Part shown: one piece after another, positions 11,301 to 21,300 of the stretch
Layout of the letters: every line of letters begins with the position of its first letter
Position numbering within the stretch: position 1 is the stretch's first letter
Assembly: GCA_029721515.1 (NCBI GenBank)
Contig: CM056550.1
Location: forward strand, 29,604,619-29,668,618
Length of the DNA stretch: 64,000 bases
Direction of reading: 5' to 3'
Source: Synanceia verrucosa
Lineage: Eukaryota > Chordata > Actinopteri > Perciformes > Synanceiidae
The notes under the pieces: model-generated
Database searches by the model: none
Told to the model about the DNA's origin: nothing
The model's input: only the letters and a program-made list of their open reading frames with translations
Program-made: the position numbers and the translations under genes

Positions 11301-12872
11301 CAGTATTGGTCTATTATTGTGAATGCACTGACTGCTGTCTTTCGTGTCCTAATACAGATGGTCAGATGACACAGGAGACTTCTCAATATACTGACTTTTA
11401 CTGCTAGAAAGAACATTCTATTCCTCTGGATCAAGAATGCTGCACCAACAAAAAAAATCATGGCACAACATTGTTATGAAATTCCTGGTGAAAACATCAC
11501 ATGCATGCTTGACTCCAAAATAATTGCTTTCTATAAGGTCTGGGACACTTACTTGCAGCATATTGGACTCACACTGTCATCCTCCCTGCTTCGTGGATTC
11601 CCCAGATCAGCCCAGCCTGTCCTGTCCTTGTAACTTTGTTTTAACTGTGCACTATTTAACAAGCACCCTGTGGCCTTCTTTTGCATGCTCTATATTGATT
11701 CTCATCTGGATATTGCCTTGTGTTACTGTAGGAGACTGAGGGTGAGGGGGAGAATGAGAAGTGTGCCCACTACTCTTTATTACTATTTAATAATTATTTT
11801 CTATTTACTGTTTCCACATGTCCTATTTCTGCTGTTTTTCCCCTGTTCTGTCATGTCTAACCAGTTAAATTCAATAAAAATATATATAAAAAAATAGACC
11901 AATGCACTACAAAGCTGTGAAAAGCTGCAAACTGTTTTGCTTTTGGGAAAGCATTTGGGTGAAAATAAAGGCATGCTTGAAAACATGAACTGAAATAAAT
12001 AAATAGTGTTAAATTGTTCTCACCTGCAGACGAGCCAGTATGGAGGACTTCTTGGAGTTTGATGAAAAGGAACGTGAACAAGATATACTGCAGAAACGCT
12101 TTGTCTTGGAAAAGAAGGTGCTAGTAGTGCCGGTGGTGCCACACATCTCGCACACCACTGGAAAGAAAATTGAAAAAAAAAATTGTGTAATTACATCATC
12201 AACCTTACGCTTACAAAGATGATTTTTGTTGGGTCAAATGTTTTGTGGGCAAGAGGCAGAAAATGCACCTTCTGTCTTTCAGCTCCTCATTTGCAACTCA
12301 CCTGGTCGTTCCTCTTCGTTTTTTTCTCCACGCTTCATTCCTCCTTCTGTTGGATGTTTTTCGTCACTTCCTCCATCATCAACCTCTGCCTGTGAAGAGG
12401 AAAGAAAGGACGTGTCAATGTGACTTCACGTCATACATGTAAACAACCAAGAGGGGACTTTAAAACTCTCAAAATTAAAGAAGCTCTCCATGTAGTGATC
12501 CACGATAATATCACTACTCACACTTGTGTAGGGCTCTCGTGATTCGGCCATAATGGCACGGCATTGGATGGCAGGCAGGCAGCTACTGCAGCCCACACCA
12601 CTGCAAGTTAAACACTGCGGACGAACGAACACTGTGGGAGCAGCTCCTGGCTTCAACTTCAGAGCCCCTGTGAACAGTCGGGGTTCGAAGTACTCCTTGC
12701 CAAAATGCTCGCTACAGAGATGGGAGTTGGGTGTGGCGACCCACTGGGAGCGAGTGCGCTGGACCTGCTTCTCCCATTTTCGGAACTCCTCAATGTCCTT
12801 GGGGAATTTAAACAGCGTCACACCGTCTTCTGCAGTTTTGCCGCATCCATAAGCTACACAGTGGTAAGGCAT
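5335..12872 (-). CDS. l3mbtl2: L3MBTL2 with an N-terminal THAP domain: THAP, FCS zinc finger, four MBT repeats
   Basis: L3MBTL2 is a nuclear Polycomb-group protein of PRC1.6 (with RNF2, PCGF6, E2F6, MGA) that compacts chromatin; its MBT repeats bind methyl-lysine. Exons (5'-3'): 12872-12522, 12389-12302, 12157-12024, 9025-8959, 8848-8769, 8538-8421, 8283-8149, 8002-7914, 7834-7588, 7492-7422, 7218-7114, 7000-6853, 6725-6643, 6522-6288, 6105-6040, 5909-5745, 5663-5335. All 16 junctions keep frame; total 836 residues (human 705). Domains: THAP 1-82; acidic linker; FCS finger about 147-191 (VVCEMCG, RFCSISCSRS); MBT1 about 219-324, MBT2 330-436, MBT3 470-545, MBT4 547-650 (SPDIYPIGWC). The tail has SUMO-type sites (VKAE, VKVE, VKQE), as in human. 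From exon 2 on the identification is secure. The THAP exon is the novelty; without it translation could start at Met108 (12551). Intron 3 is 3 kb and full of repeats. Confidence 0.93.
9246..9440 (+). repeat. tRNA-headed SINE, truncated copy in l3mbtl2 intron 3
   Basis: A partial copy, in plus orientation, of the SINE family seen at 14350, 46099 and 49447. It starts with the A-box-like region (TTAGCACTATCACCTCACAG), then the B-box-like GGTTCAATTCCC, then the body (GGAGTTTGCATGTTCTCCCC) to about 9440. The half ending in ATCCATCC is absent. Boundaries are approximate. Confidence 0.75.
9473..9643 (-). other. Possible alternative first exon of l3mbtl2 or GC-rich relic
   Basis: A 57-codon minus-strand frame beginning MSICQQLFEPDRYCDI ends in phase 0 at a plausible donor (CAG/GTAGGC at 9472). 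It would join in frame to l3mbtl2 exon 4 at 9025, giving a form without the THAP and FCS fingers. The frame is open upstream to about 9760. The sequence is GC-rich and unlike the AT-rich intron around it. I do not recognise the protein. It could equally be a retroposed fragment of another gene, since a SINE fragment abuts it downstream. Confidence 0.25.
9857..10092 (+). repeat. Polypyrimidine (CTT/CCT)n tract
   Basis: About 230 bases are almost purely C and T on the plus strand, mostly TTC and CTC triplets, within l3mbtl2 intron 3. Long open frames on both strands here (poly-Ser/Phe/Leu one way, poly-Glu the other) are low-complexity artefacts. Such a purine-pyrimidine mirror tract can adopt triplex (H-DNA) form. 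Confidence 0.9.
10093..12023 (-). other. Rest of l3mbtl2 intron 3
   Basis: AT-rich sequence between the polypyrimidine tract and the FCS exon. No coding frame of more than about 120 codons, no recognised domain, and no repeat I can delimit. Confidence 0.5.
12522..12872 (-). CDS. l3mbtl2: THAP-domain first coding exon of l3mbtl2
   Basis: This exon encodes 117 residues. Residues 1-82 form a complete THAP C2CH zinc finger, a sequence-specific DNA-binding fold. It has C5-x4-C10, then C53-x2-H56 (LCSEHF), the invariant P24, W33 and F57, and the closing AVPTIF-type box as AAPTVF with P79. It is followed by a Cys-rich run (C87, C90, C95, C98, C104) and by MAESREPYTS. The exon ends at a consensus donor (AGT/GTGAGT, 12521-12516) in phase 0, which joins in frame to the exon at 12389-12302. 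If the donor is not used, the frame runs on to a stop at 12426. It could instead be a separate short THAP gene or an alternative N-terminus, but the clean donor and phase favour fusion. Confidence 0.75.
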
Positions 12873-13528
12873 TCTGTGTTCTGCTCACAAGATGATCACC
12901 AGCCACTGCATCCTCTCTGGTTTTTAGCAGTACGGTGTTGTTATATGAGCTCTACAGAGGACGTGAAGATAGCATGTTACAAGCAGCAGACACTCAAAAT
13001 TTATTTAAAAAAAAAAAAAAAAAGTGACTTTTACATTCAAGTAACACAAATTTCTAGGCATGAGAAACATTTGGTCAGGACGGGCAGACAGAGAGCTGGG
13101 TTATAGTTAATATATTAATTACGCTGATTTGGTCTAGGCTTGGATCGAATATTTTGTGGCCTTAAATTGTGTAATACAGTTAACTGATGCAGTCATTTCT
13201 GACTGATACGAATGAAGCTCAAAGCTGCTTGGCTCTATATTCACATTACAAATAACAGTTTCTCTACAAGTTGTCATTCGGAAACACTGACTGCCACTCA
13301 TAAGATAACAACGACGAACATTTCCAAATTAACTATGCTGTTGAATTCGTTGTTTAAGCAACTGATAATGCTAACAGGGTTTTAAACAAGGTGGTCAAAG
13401 TATAAACAGTGTTACAGTGTTAAGGGTTACTAGCTCACATGCACGCTAACAGCTAACAGCTAACAGCGAAAATAGCCCGTTTTGTCCGAGCAACAATATC
13501 CCTTGTTGTTGCTAAAATGGCTACTTAC

Positions 13529-13720
13529 ATATAGCTGGATAATACTTTGGCCCCAAATATGAAATGTTTCATAAAACTACAAAACTAAGTGGATACTTTT
13601 TTCTCCTCGTAGCCCCTAGGTACGTCTGAACCGCTGAACTGTCGTCGCCTACTTTTGACGTCATCATAGTTACTTCTTACGCACAGACAAAGCATTGTGG
13701 GAGTTGAGGTTTTAGCTGAA
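13529..13720 (-). promoter_or_regulatory. l3mbtl2: Putative l3mbtl2 promoter and non-coding exon 1
   Basis: A CRE-like octamer with flanks (TGACGTCATCA) lies at 13656-13666, and a ZNF143/THAP11-type element at 13692-13710 (GCATTGTGGGAGTTGAGGT, about 15 of 19 matches to the reverse of the SBS2 consensus as I remember it). On the minus strand a consensus donor GTAAGT lies at 13528-13523, so a short 5'UTR exon ending at 13529 is plausible, splicing to the THAP exon just upstream of 12872. The acceptor in front of the start codon is weak. Inferred from motifs and position. Confidence 0.45.
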
Positions 13721-14349
13721 CTGTACTGAAGAAAGTATTTACTGTATGTAGGTTACATTTAACCTATTCCAGGACAGAGTTGAGTCTCTTTATTTCAGTA
13801 TTTCCATCTCATACCACTTTCTACTCCTGCTGCTCTCGCAGAGCGTAATATTGCACTCCGTTTATCCAACAACTTCAGTTAAGTAAGATTTTTTTGCGCA
13901 CAAAAAATATGAAAATGCACTAATGCAGCTAAAACAATTAAGCAGAAAATAATTTATATTTTCATTTATTTCCCATGTAAAAACATCTCATGGTTTCAGC
14001 CTCACAAATGTAAAGATTTGCCGCTTTTCCTTTTTCCTGATTACTTCATTGAAGCCTGATAATGTTGAGGTTTGGACTGTTAGTAGGACAAAGGAAATAT
14101 TGTGAAATTGTCACTTTGGGTTGTTGTGATGCCAGATTTTTTTTTACCAATCAATGAATTGTCAGATTGATCCATTATGAAAACAACATTTAGTTAATAG
14201 TTCAAAATGAGTTCCCCCTCATGATACGACAGGATAACAGTCACATCCTCATACTTTTAATATTCTAAGTAGGCTACATTTTTCTGATTATACTGACACA
14301 CATTTATTTAAATATAATTTTAAATGCAGGTCTGCTTACTTCAGTAAAT
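13721..14349. other. Flank between l3mbtl2 promoter and repeats
   Basis: AT-rich DNA with no supported gene. It ends in the 13-base target-site duplication of the SINE at 14350. Confidence 0.5.
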
Positions 14350-14672
14350 CCATCCATCATCTACCGCTTATCCTCATAGGGTCGCGGGGGGGCTGGAGCC
14401 TATCCCAGCTGTCTTAGGGCAGAAGGCAGGGTTCACCCTGGACAAGTCGCCACCTCATCGCAGGGCACATAGAAACAGACACTTTTATTAACCTATTAAT
14501 CCCCATGCATGTTTTTGGATGGTGGGAGGAAGCCGGAGTACCCGGAGAGAACCCACGCAGACATGGGGAGAACATGCAAACTCCACACAGAAAGGCGCCG
14601 GGCCCGTGATTCGAACCCGGTACCTTCTTGCTGTGAGGTGACAGTGCTAACCACTACACCACCGTGCCGCCC
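14350..14672 (-). mobile_element. tRNA-headed SINE, full-length, with 13-base TSD
   Basis: Read on the minus strand, the head carries tRNA-like promoter boxes (GTGGTTAGCACTGTCACC and GGTTCGAATC) and the tail ends in ATCCATCC-type repeats. The copy is flanked by a perfect 13-base duplication, TACTTCAGTAAAT, at 14337-14349 and 14673-14685, which marks insertion by target-primed reverse transcription. Very similar copies lie at 46099 and 49447. It is not a tRNA gene: only the promoter-like head resembles one. Confidence 0.85.
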
Positions 14673-15416
14673 TACTTCAGTAAATGATCTGAATAATTCA
14701 TTCAGATTTATAAAACACGGGACGTGATGATAGACTGTCGTTTGTGCCATTAGGTGAAATACACATGACTTGCCTTAATGTTTAGAGTGGCGTGGGAGTT
14801 GTATCTCAGTCATGGGAAAGATTGTGGGACACATCATCAGTAGTGTACCTTTGAATCAGGGGGTGTTACACCCTCATCAAAGGTGGCCAGCTACAGGGTG
14901 ATCAAGCTTGAGCTTGTGTCCCATGCCAATCTCTGGCCCACAGGACTATGCATGGCAGGGGCGTCCTCTTCCCTGAGTCAAGCCTCAAGCTGACCGCATA
15001 CCTTGTTCCCTCCCCTCCTGGAGAGTTCTAACTTGGATCTTCAAGTGGGAGTTGAGGTGGAGGTTTAGTGAACAGGTTCAGATGTTCTTTGAGCCCAGCC
15101 AGGGTCCTTCTGCTTTATCCATATCCACTGGCTGCTTCTTTCGGCTGCTTGAGAGACTGATTTAATTGTCTGTTGCAGAGCTTGTCCTTGGATCCAAAGG
15201 TCTTTTAGCAATCTAAGGGTGGAAGAAGCCACAAAACCTCTGCATCCCACCTCAACTGGATAGACTTTTTATTCCATCATCTCTGTTGCGCATCTGCAGC
15301 CAGTTCCATGTAGCGCAGTTTCGGAATTCTATGATGTTGGCAGACTTGATTGTGGGGGACCAGAGTACCAAGTCTGGCCTAAGGGTGGTAGCTGCTATCT
15401 CGGGTGGAAAGACTAA

Positions 15417-16105
15417 AGGCTGGAATATACTTCTCCGTCTGCGTAATACGTCATCCGACTCCGTAGCCACGGAGACCCCTCGAGCCCTCGCACTTCTCCG
15501 TCGTGATCCGTGTTGTGCACCCCTGCCGTGAAATGCACCCCCTCGGAAAGTGAAGCAATTCGCCTTAATATCGCTGATAAAAGCAGGAGAAAATACTATT
15601 TTATGATTTAATTATTTGTGAGGGAGATAGAAGAGAACAACATTGATTGCTTTCAGTCTTTAAAGCTCCTCTTCCTCTTTCTTTTCAGCACAAAATTGGA
15701 TAATAGCGAACGCAAACCAACAACTTTCGGTATGTTCTGTGTAAATATACCCCAGCCATAATTACTGAATGAATTAAATAGATTTTTTGAGCAGGTTGAA
15801 TGTGTTTGATTTGCCTTTCACAAGGATAATCGATACTTTAATTCCTGTCCTGTCCGCGCTGCTGCAGAGGATACCGGTCTGTCTGTTTCTGTGTAGGGAG
15901 AGAGGCTGCATTTCACAGCAGGGTGTAACTAGAGGACCAATCACAGCCCTTGTTGTCTCCGTCTTCCCTTGACGGATTGACGGACAGTTAAAAAAAAATT
16001 CCTGCGCCCGGAGACGACGGAGAGGCTCTCCGTCAGGCTCTCTGGCGACGCAGAGGGCTCTCCGTCTCTACATACGGCACTTTACGGGGTACTATAAATT
16101 GGCCT
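15417..16105. mobile_element. MITE with AGGC termini and TAA duplication, inserted in the LINE
   Basis: The termini are inverted: AGGCTGGAATATA at the left and TAAATTGGCCT (inverse AGGCCAATTTA) at the right. They are flanked by TAA at 15414-15416 and 16106-16108. Removing the element brings two pieces of the retroelement coding region together. The three-base TAA/TTA duplication suggests a PIF/Harbinger-type non-autonomous element, but terminal identity is only moderate. No transposase is encoded. Confidence 0.6.
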
Positions 16106-16359
16106 TAATTGCTGACCAATATGAACTAGCATCTTCCAATCCCAGGCCATGACTAGCTTTCCGGGCTCTGACTTGGTTGGGCTTTCTTTGTCCCTCACGG
16201 ATAAAAGTTGGTGCTGTGGTAGGGTTGGCTGCTCTCAGGAGCAAGGTGTTGGTAGAATTCCTCTTGGTCTTGAGAGCCGCTGCCAGACTCCTGAGGATCT
16301 GGTTGTGCCTCCAGGTGAAGCAGCCCCGTGTGAGGCTGGTCTTACAGCCAGTCAAGATA

Positions 16360-17599
16360 CACTATATTGCCAAAAGTATTCGCTCACCCATCCAAATAAT
16401 CAGAATCAGGTGTTCCAGTAACTTCCATGGCCACAGGTGTATAAAATAAAGCACCTAGGCATGCAGACTGCTTTTACAAACATTTGTGAAAGAATGGGTT
16501 GCTCTCAGGAGCTCAGTGAATTCCAGCGTGGAACTGTGATAGGATGCCACCTGTGCAACAAATCTAGTCAGGAAATTTCCTTGCTCCAAAATATTCCACA
16601 GTCAACTGTCAGCTGTATTATAAGAACATGGAAGTGTTTGGGAATGACAGCAACTCAGCCACAAAGTGGTAGGCCACGTAAACTGACGGAGGGGGGTCAG
16701 CGGATGCTGAGGCGCATAGTGTGAAGAGGTCGGCAACTTTCTGCAGAGTCAATCGCTACAGACCTCCAAACTTCATGTGGCCCTCAGATTAGCTCAAGAA
16801 CAGTGCACAGAGAGCTTCATGGAATGGGTTTCCATGGCCGAGCAGCTGCATCCAAGCCATACATCACCAAGTGCAATGCAAAGCCTCGGATACAGTGGTG
16901 TAAAGCATGCCACCACTGGACTCTAGAGCAGTGGAGACGCGTTCCCTGGCGTGATGAATCGCGCTTCTCCATCTGGCAATCTGATGGACGAGTCTGGGTT
17001 TGGCGGTTGCCAGGAGAACGATACTTGTTGGACTGCATTGTGCCAAGTGTAAAGTTTGGTGGACGGATTATGGTGTGGGGTTGTTTTTCAGGAGCTGGGC
17101 TTGGCTCCTTAGTTCCAGTGAAAGGAACTCTGAATGCTTCAGCATACCAAGACATTTTGGACAATTCTGTGCTCCCAACATTGTGGGAACAGTTTGGAGC
17201 TGGTCCCTTCCTCTTCCAACATGACTGTGCACCAGTGCACAAAGCAAGGTCCATAAAGACATGGATGACAGAGTCTGGTGTGGATGAACTTGACTGGCCT
17301 GCACAGATTCCTGACCTCAACCCGATACCTTTGGGATGAATCAGAGTGGAGACTGAGAGCCAGGCCTTCTCGTCCATCATCAGTGTGTGACCTCACAAAT
17401 ATGCTTCTAGAAGAATGATCAAAAATTCCCATAAAAACACTCCTAAACCTTGTGGACAGCCTTCCCAGAAGAGTTGAAGCTGTTATCGCTGCAAAGGGTG
17501 GACCGACATCATATTAAACCCTATGGATTAGGAATGGGATGTTACTTAAGTTCATATGCGAGTCAAGGCAGGTGAGCAAATACTTTTGGCAAAATAGTG
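16360..17599 (+). mobile_element. Tc1-like DNA transposon
   Basis: A 1240-base element with near-identical terminal inverted repeats: CACTATATTGCCAAAAGTAT at the left and its inverse (GCCAAAAGTATTTGCTCACC form) at the right, about 27 of 29 matches. It is flanked by TA on both sides (16358-16359, 17600-17601), the duplication made by Tc1/mariner transposases. It sits inside the older LINE fragment, so it arrived later. Confidence 0.92.
16437..17390 (+). pseudogene. Tc1-like transposase, inactivated
   Basis: The paired helix-turn-helix DNA-binding part is read at 16437-16724 (ELSEFQRGTVIGCHLCNKSS, then SGRPRKLTEG) and ends in an in-frame stop. The DDE catalytic part is read at 16803-17339, with WRDESRF (first Asp) and FQHDCAPVH (second Asp). 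The third motif should read DLNPIE followed by HLWDE. Here it reads DLNPI and then shifts frame because a few bases are missing near 17328, which removes the catalytic Glu and ends the frame. The copy cannot make an active enzyme. Confidence 0.88.
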
Positions 17600-18225
17600 T
17601 ATGTTTGAGAGTTGCTATAGTTGGGGAGAGAGCAAAGGTTGGGTCCTCTCCATACCACTCGTGGAGTTTTTTTTTGGAGATGGGAGCACATCATAGGTAG
17701 CTCTGATGAGGAAATTGATGTTACTTGCCTCCATATCCCAGAGCTGCCTCAAACTGAGCACTCTCCTCTCCAGTCCTTCTCACCTCATCCATTGTCCCTG
17801 CTTTGCAAGGGAGACAGCCTTTGCACCTCTTTCAGCTTCGTCTTGACGGCCTACCTCCTCCATTTTTCTCCTCTCTGAATTGAGGCCTTACGCCAAATTG
17901 GTTTACTTGCCACAAGGTCAAAGCCTCCTCTTCCCCATTGGACGTACCCAACAATGTCATTGTGCTTCAGGGCTGACATGACATGCTGTGCCGCATCAGA
18001 TGGTGTCCATTTCTGTCCAGATACCAGGGTTGGTGCAGCATTGCTGATGGTCTGGTCTCTGGAGTCCTTCAACGTCATTAGCAATCTTACCTTAGAGCAC
18101 TCTTCAGTGAGGCTTGTGATGGGTAGTTTAAGGACCCCTTTGCCATATAGGCTGATGTTGGTCAGACAGCGTAGGACACTGAGCCATTTCTTCATATACA
18201 GATTTAGACATGTTGGGTTCATTTA

Positions 18226-20399
18226 CTAATAATTAAAGATGCTTGTCTTCACGGTGTTATTAATTGTAACTGTAAACATTTTAGTGGGTGCCTCCTTTCA
18301 TAAACAATGTGTTGCTTTGCATTTATCATATATAGAAAATGCATTTTACCTGTAGACAGACAGGAGTATAATTTTTCCTTTTTCAATACAGATGTAAAAA
18401 TAATGAGAAATAATCTTATAATCAAACAGTCATTGTAAGAAGAAACACCTTAGTGATTAAGACCAGTAACCTACAGTTTACTTTAGGTCATAATGAGAGT
18501 TTGGGCCCAAAAGATTACTGATATACAGTATTTACAAGTTCCAACACATACTTGTTTCCTTTAATTCTACACAGATATATCACTGTGCAACAGACTTGTT
18601 CTGTGGCTCTCTTGAGCCACACATAGATTTGAAATATGTGTATGTAGGTATTCATTTAGTTTCAGTTCTCATCATGGCTTTAAGGCTGCCCAGCATTTTG
18701 TCTGCAGTAACAACACAGCAGCTTCTTCTCACAGGATTTCTTCCACCTTGTTTGATGATCATGGCTCTGTGCTGAACTGGCCCTGACTCTTTATGTCCAG
18801 CTGCTAGTGAGCCTTGATGATGTTAGTTGGTTCTGTCCAGGAGGTGTAAAATTGAGATTTTGTTTACTTTGTGACCTTTCCTTTTGCACCATCATTAGGT
18901 CAAAATATGAACATGTTTGTCCACACCAAGCTATCCCCATAATGGCAGGGTTATTTTAATCTGGTGTACAAACTATTGATCCTCAGAGGATGAAAATCCA
19001 GAGTTTTTTGGTGATCCCCTCACCTTCCTCTTGTTCCATCTCAGGGCCAACATTCCCACTTCTCACAAAATCTAATTGGGAGTCGCCATCAAATGTATTG
19101 AGCATAGTCATGCTCACCAGAAGATGAACCTTTGCACTTACAGTAGACTTTTCATGATGTTTAACCTTTCAGTTCAAGTTTGTCCAAATTTCGGTGCAGG
19201 TTTATGGATATTGCTTGATCGGTTTGCAACTAATGCTTTAGTCAAAGTAAGTATTGATATATTTGAAAACCTATACAAGCAGGCTCTGATTACAACATAC
19301 ATAGGTAATGGTGATCACTGACAGAGCTGGGGGCAGAATAGTTTGTTTTTTGTCCTGGGGCCCCCTGATGGGTTAATTTAGCCATGGTCCAGCCACCGGG
19401 TATCACACCTGCACTACCAGGGTTTAATTCCCACTATAAGGTTTAAACTCATGGTCCTGGCCCCAAGTGTCACGATTCACAGATGTGGTTATCAAATGAA
19501 GATGTAGGTTTAGTGATTATATATAGAGAGTCATGTATTTTGTTATTGCATGCAGTGGAATCTCACTTTGAAAAGCTGATCAATGGACATGGCAACTTGC
19601 AAAACGTTGTACAGTAAACATACATGTAAAAATATACAGAATGAAGGGAAGATAAATGTGAGATTTTTCACAGAGAAAAATAAGACTTTTTTTTAGAATC
19701 TGTTAGCAGTGTACGTTTTGATCTTCACCAAGATGGACTGAGGACCTGTGGGGCTTCATAGCCATATACTATTTTTATAGGTGAAACCTGTTCAATATGG
19801 GGAACATTTCTCACTTAGAAGGATTTGTATTCTTAGTTGAGCTCGCCTTCGAAATAATGTTGTCACCTGTAGTCAAGATGATGGATTTGTTGTGGTAAAA
19901 TACGGTGATAGAAACCCAGGTTCTCTCAAACAATTACTAAATGCAGTTCGTCAGGCCATTTGAGATTTTGAGCCTTTATTCCTCATTGTGCATCTCTCTA
20001 TAAAATCCCTCTTTTTACACAAATTTATGCATGTCATTACCTTGTCTATGAGAATGCAAACAAATCAAAATAAGGCAGACAGATATGGATCTTTAATTTG
20101 GTGAATGTCAGTTACTGATGAGTCAAGTTTGTGGTCTTCTGCACCAATTTATTTTTGTTATTATTTTTGCAATTTTAAAGTGTAGACCTAAAGGCTGCAC
20201 AATTAGGTGACTTGCATTTGAGTTCACTGTTGAACACAATTCAACTTTATTATACGCAACTAAACCTCCCAAAAGCAGATGCAAGTTCAGGTTGCTACGT
20301 GGATGAATTTCATAATAAATACTTTTACATGCACATGCTAGCGCATTAGCATTATACTTAGTCCACTACTGCAGCTGTACATTTGTCAGCTTTATTTTT
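18226..20399. other. Intergenic DNA upstream of ep300
   Basis: AT-rich, with no supported exon and no repeat I can delimit. The longest frames (about 80 codons near 19076) lack recognisable features. Confidence 0.5.
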
Positions 20400-21300
20400 T
20401 TGTATTTGCATCCCCTCATCCTTACCCGCTGCCACCAGCAGCACCACCATCACTTCGCAGGCAAACAAGCCTTTTCTGCCCGACATTATCTCCATCCAGA
20501 CTCCGCTGGAAAGGAGGTTGAAATGACGGATGCAACCATGGGAGACAGAGCCGGAGACAGTTCATTTACATCCGAAGAGGCTGTGTAAGTTTAGAGGGAA
20601 GCCGCTGCGTGTGTCTCCCTCTTTACTTTCACCGACCCCCTCCTCCTCCACTGGCAGAAATTTATAAAGAACAAAAAATCCGACGAGGGAGGGAGGGGGT
20701 TGATATACGCCGAGGCTGAAATCGAGAGGCGAACCCAGGGAAAGAGGAGTAATTTGCACACGGGACTTTCCCCCTCTTAGTCCCCCGAAAGGAGGGGGAA
20801 AAGTCGCAATATTGGAAACGAAAAGGAATGAGCTTATAGGGACGTGAAAACGTCTGCAATTGTGGATACTTTATATATTTTTATTTCGAAAAAATATGGC
20901 CGAGAACGTTCTGGACTCTGGCCCGCCTTCAGCCAAGAGGCCTAAACTCTCGTCTCCGGCACTTTCCGCCTCCGCCAGCGATGGAAATGGTAAGTATTGT
21001 TTTATGATATGATTTGTTACGGTGTTATTCGTTAAGTTAGTTATTTTTCGGCGGCTTGGGTTGACTTGGACGAAGGAGACGACGCGGGATTACTCTTCTG
21101 TTTTTGTCGTAGCTTGCTAACGTTAGCTAGCTAGTAGTGAGTGTGTCGGACGTGAAGAGGAGGTCCCCCAGCTAGCTCGCATGCTAACAGCCATTTTAGC
21201 CGGAGGTAGCTCTGTTAGCAATTCGGCTAAGCTAGCTGACTGAATGCGGATCCTCAACTTACGGTCCCGTGTCTAATGGCTACTTTAGCCAGGTTGATAA
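20400..21300 (+). promoter_or_regulatory. ep300: ep300 promoter, 5'UTR and CpG-rich first-exon region
   Basis: GC- and CpG-rich compared with the AT-rich flank, and containing the ep300 start codon (20896). The probable 5'UTR has polypyrimidine and polypurine stretches. A small upstream frame of 21 codons starts at 20523 (MTDATMGDRAGDSS). A GTAAGT at 20584 could be a donor of an alternative 5' exon. No TATA box is evident. The promoter position is inferred from composition and location. Confidence 0.5.

Larger units (their letters stand above)
14870..18225 (-). mobile_element. 5'-truncated non-LTR retrotransposon with restriction-like endonuclease, interrupted twice
   Basis: Minus-strand coding fragments appear in order: 18222-17851 (C-terminal RT-side segment, VLKLPITSLTEECSKVRLLM), 16355-16092 (FTWRHNQILRSLAA), about 15416-15252 (ATTLRPDLVLWSPT and IIEF, the PD-(D/E)xK-like endonuclease core) and 15250-15065 (VGCRGFVASSTLRLLKDL). 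This pattern matches the C-terminus of REL-endonuclease LINEs (R2/R4/NeSL-type) that I know from fish genomes; the clade is inferred. The polymerase catalytic core is absent, so the copy is 5' truncated. The reading frame is broken by a Tc1-like element (16360-17599) and by a MITE (15417-16105). The 3' boundary is approximate. Confidence 0.75.

Noticed and set aside
14580..14672. tRNA gene, because of A- and B-box-like sequence
   Set aside because: No cloverleaf, anticodon arm or 3' acceptor stem follows; it is the head of a SINE with target-site duplications.
14509..14727. Recurrent small frames, also at 46296-46487
   Set aside because: They are the same SINE body read in one frame, identical between copies because the repeat is, not conserved genes.
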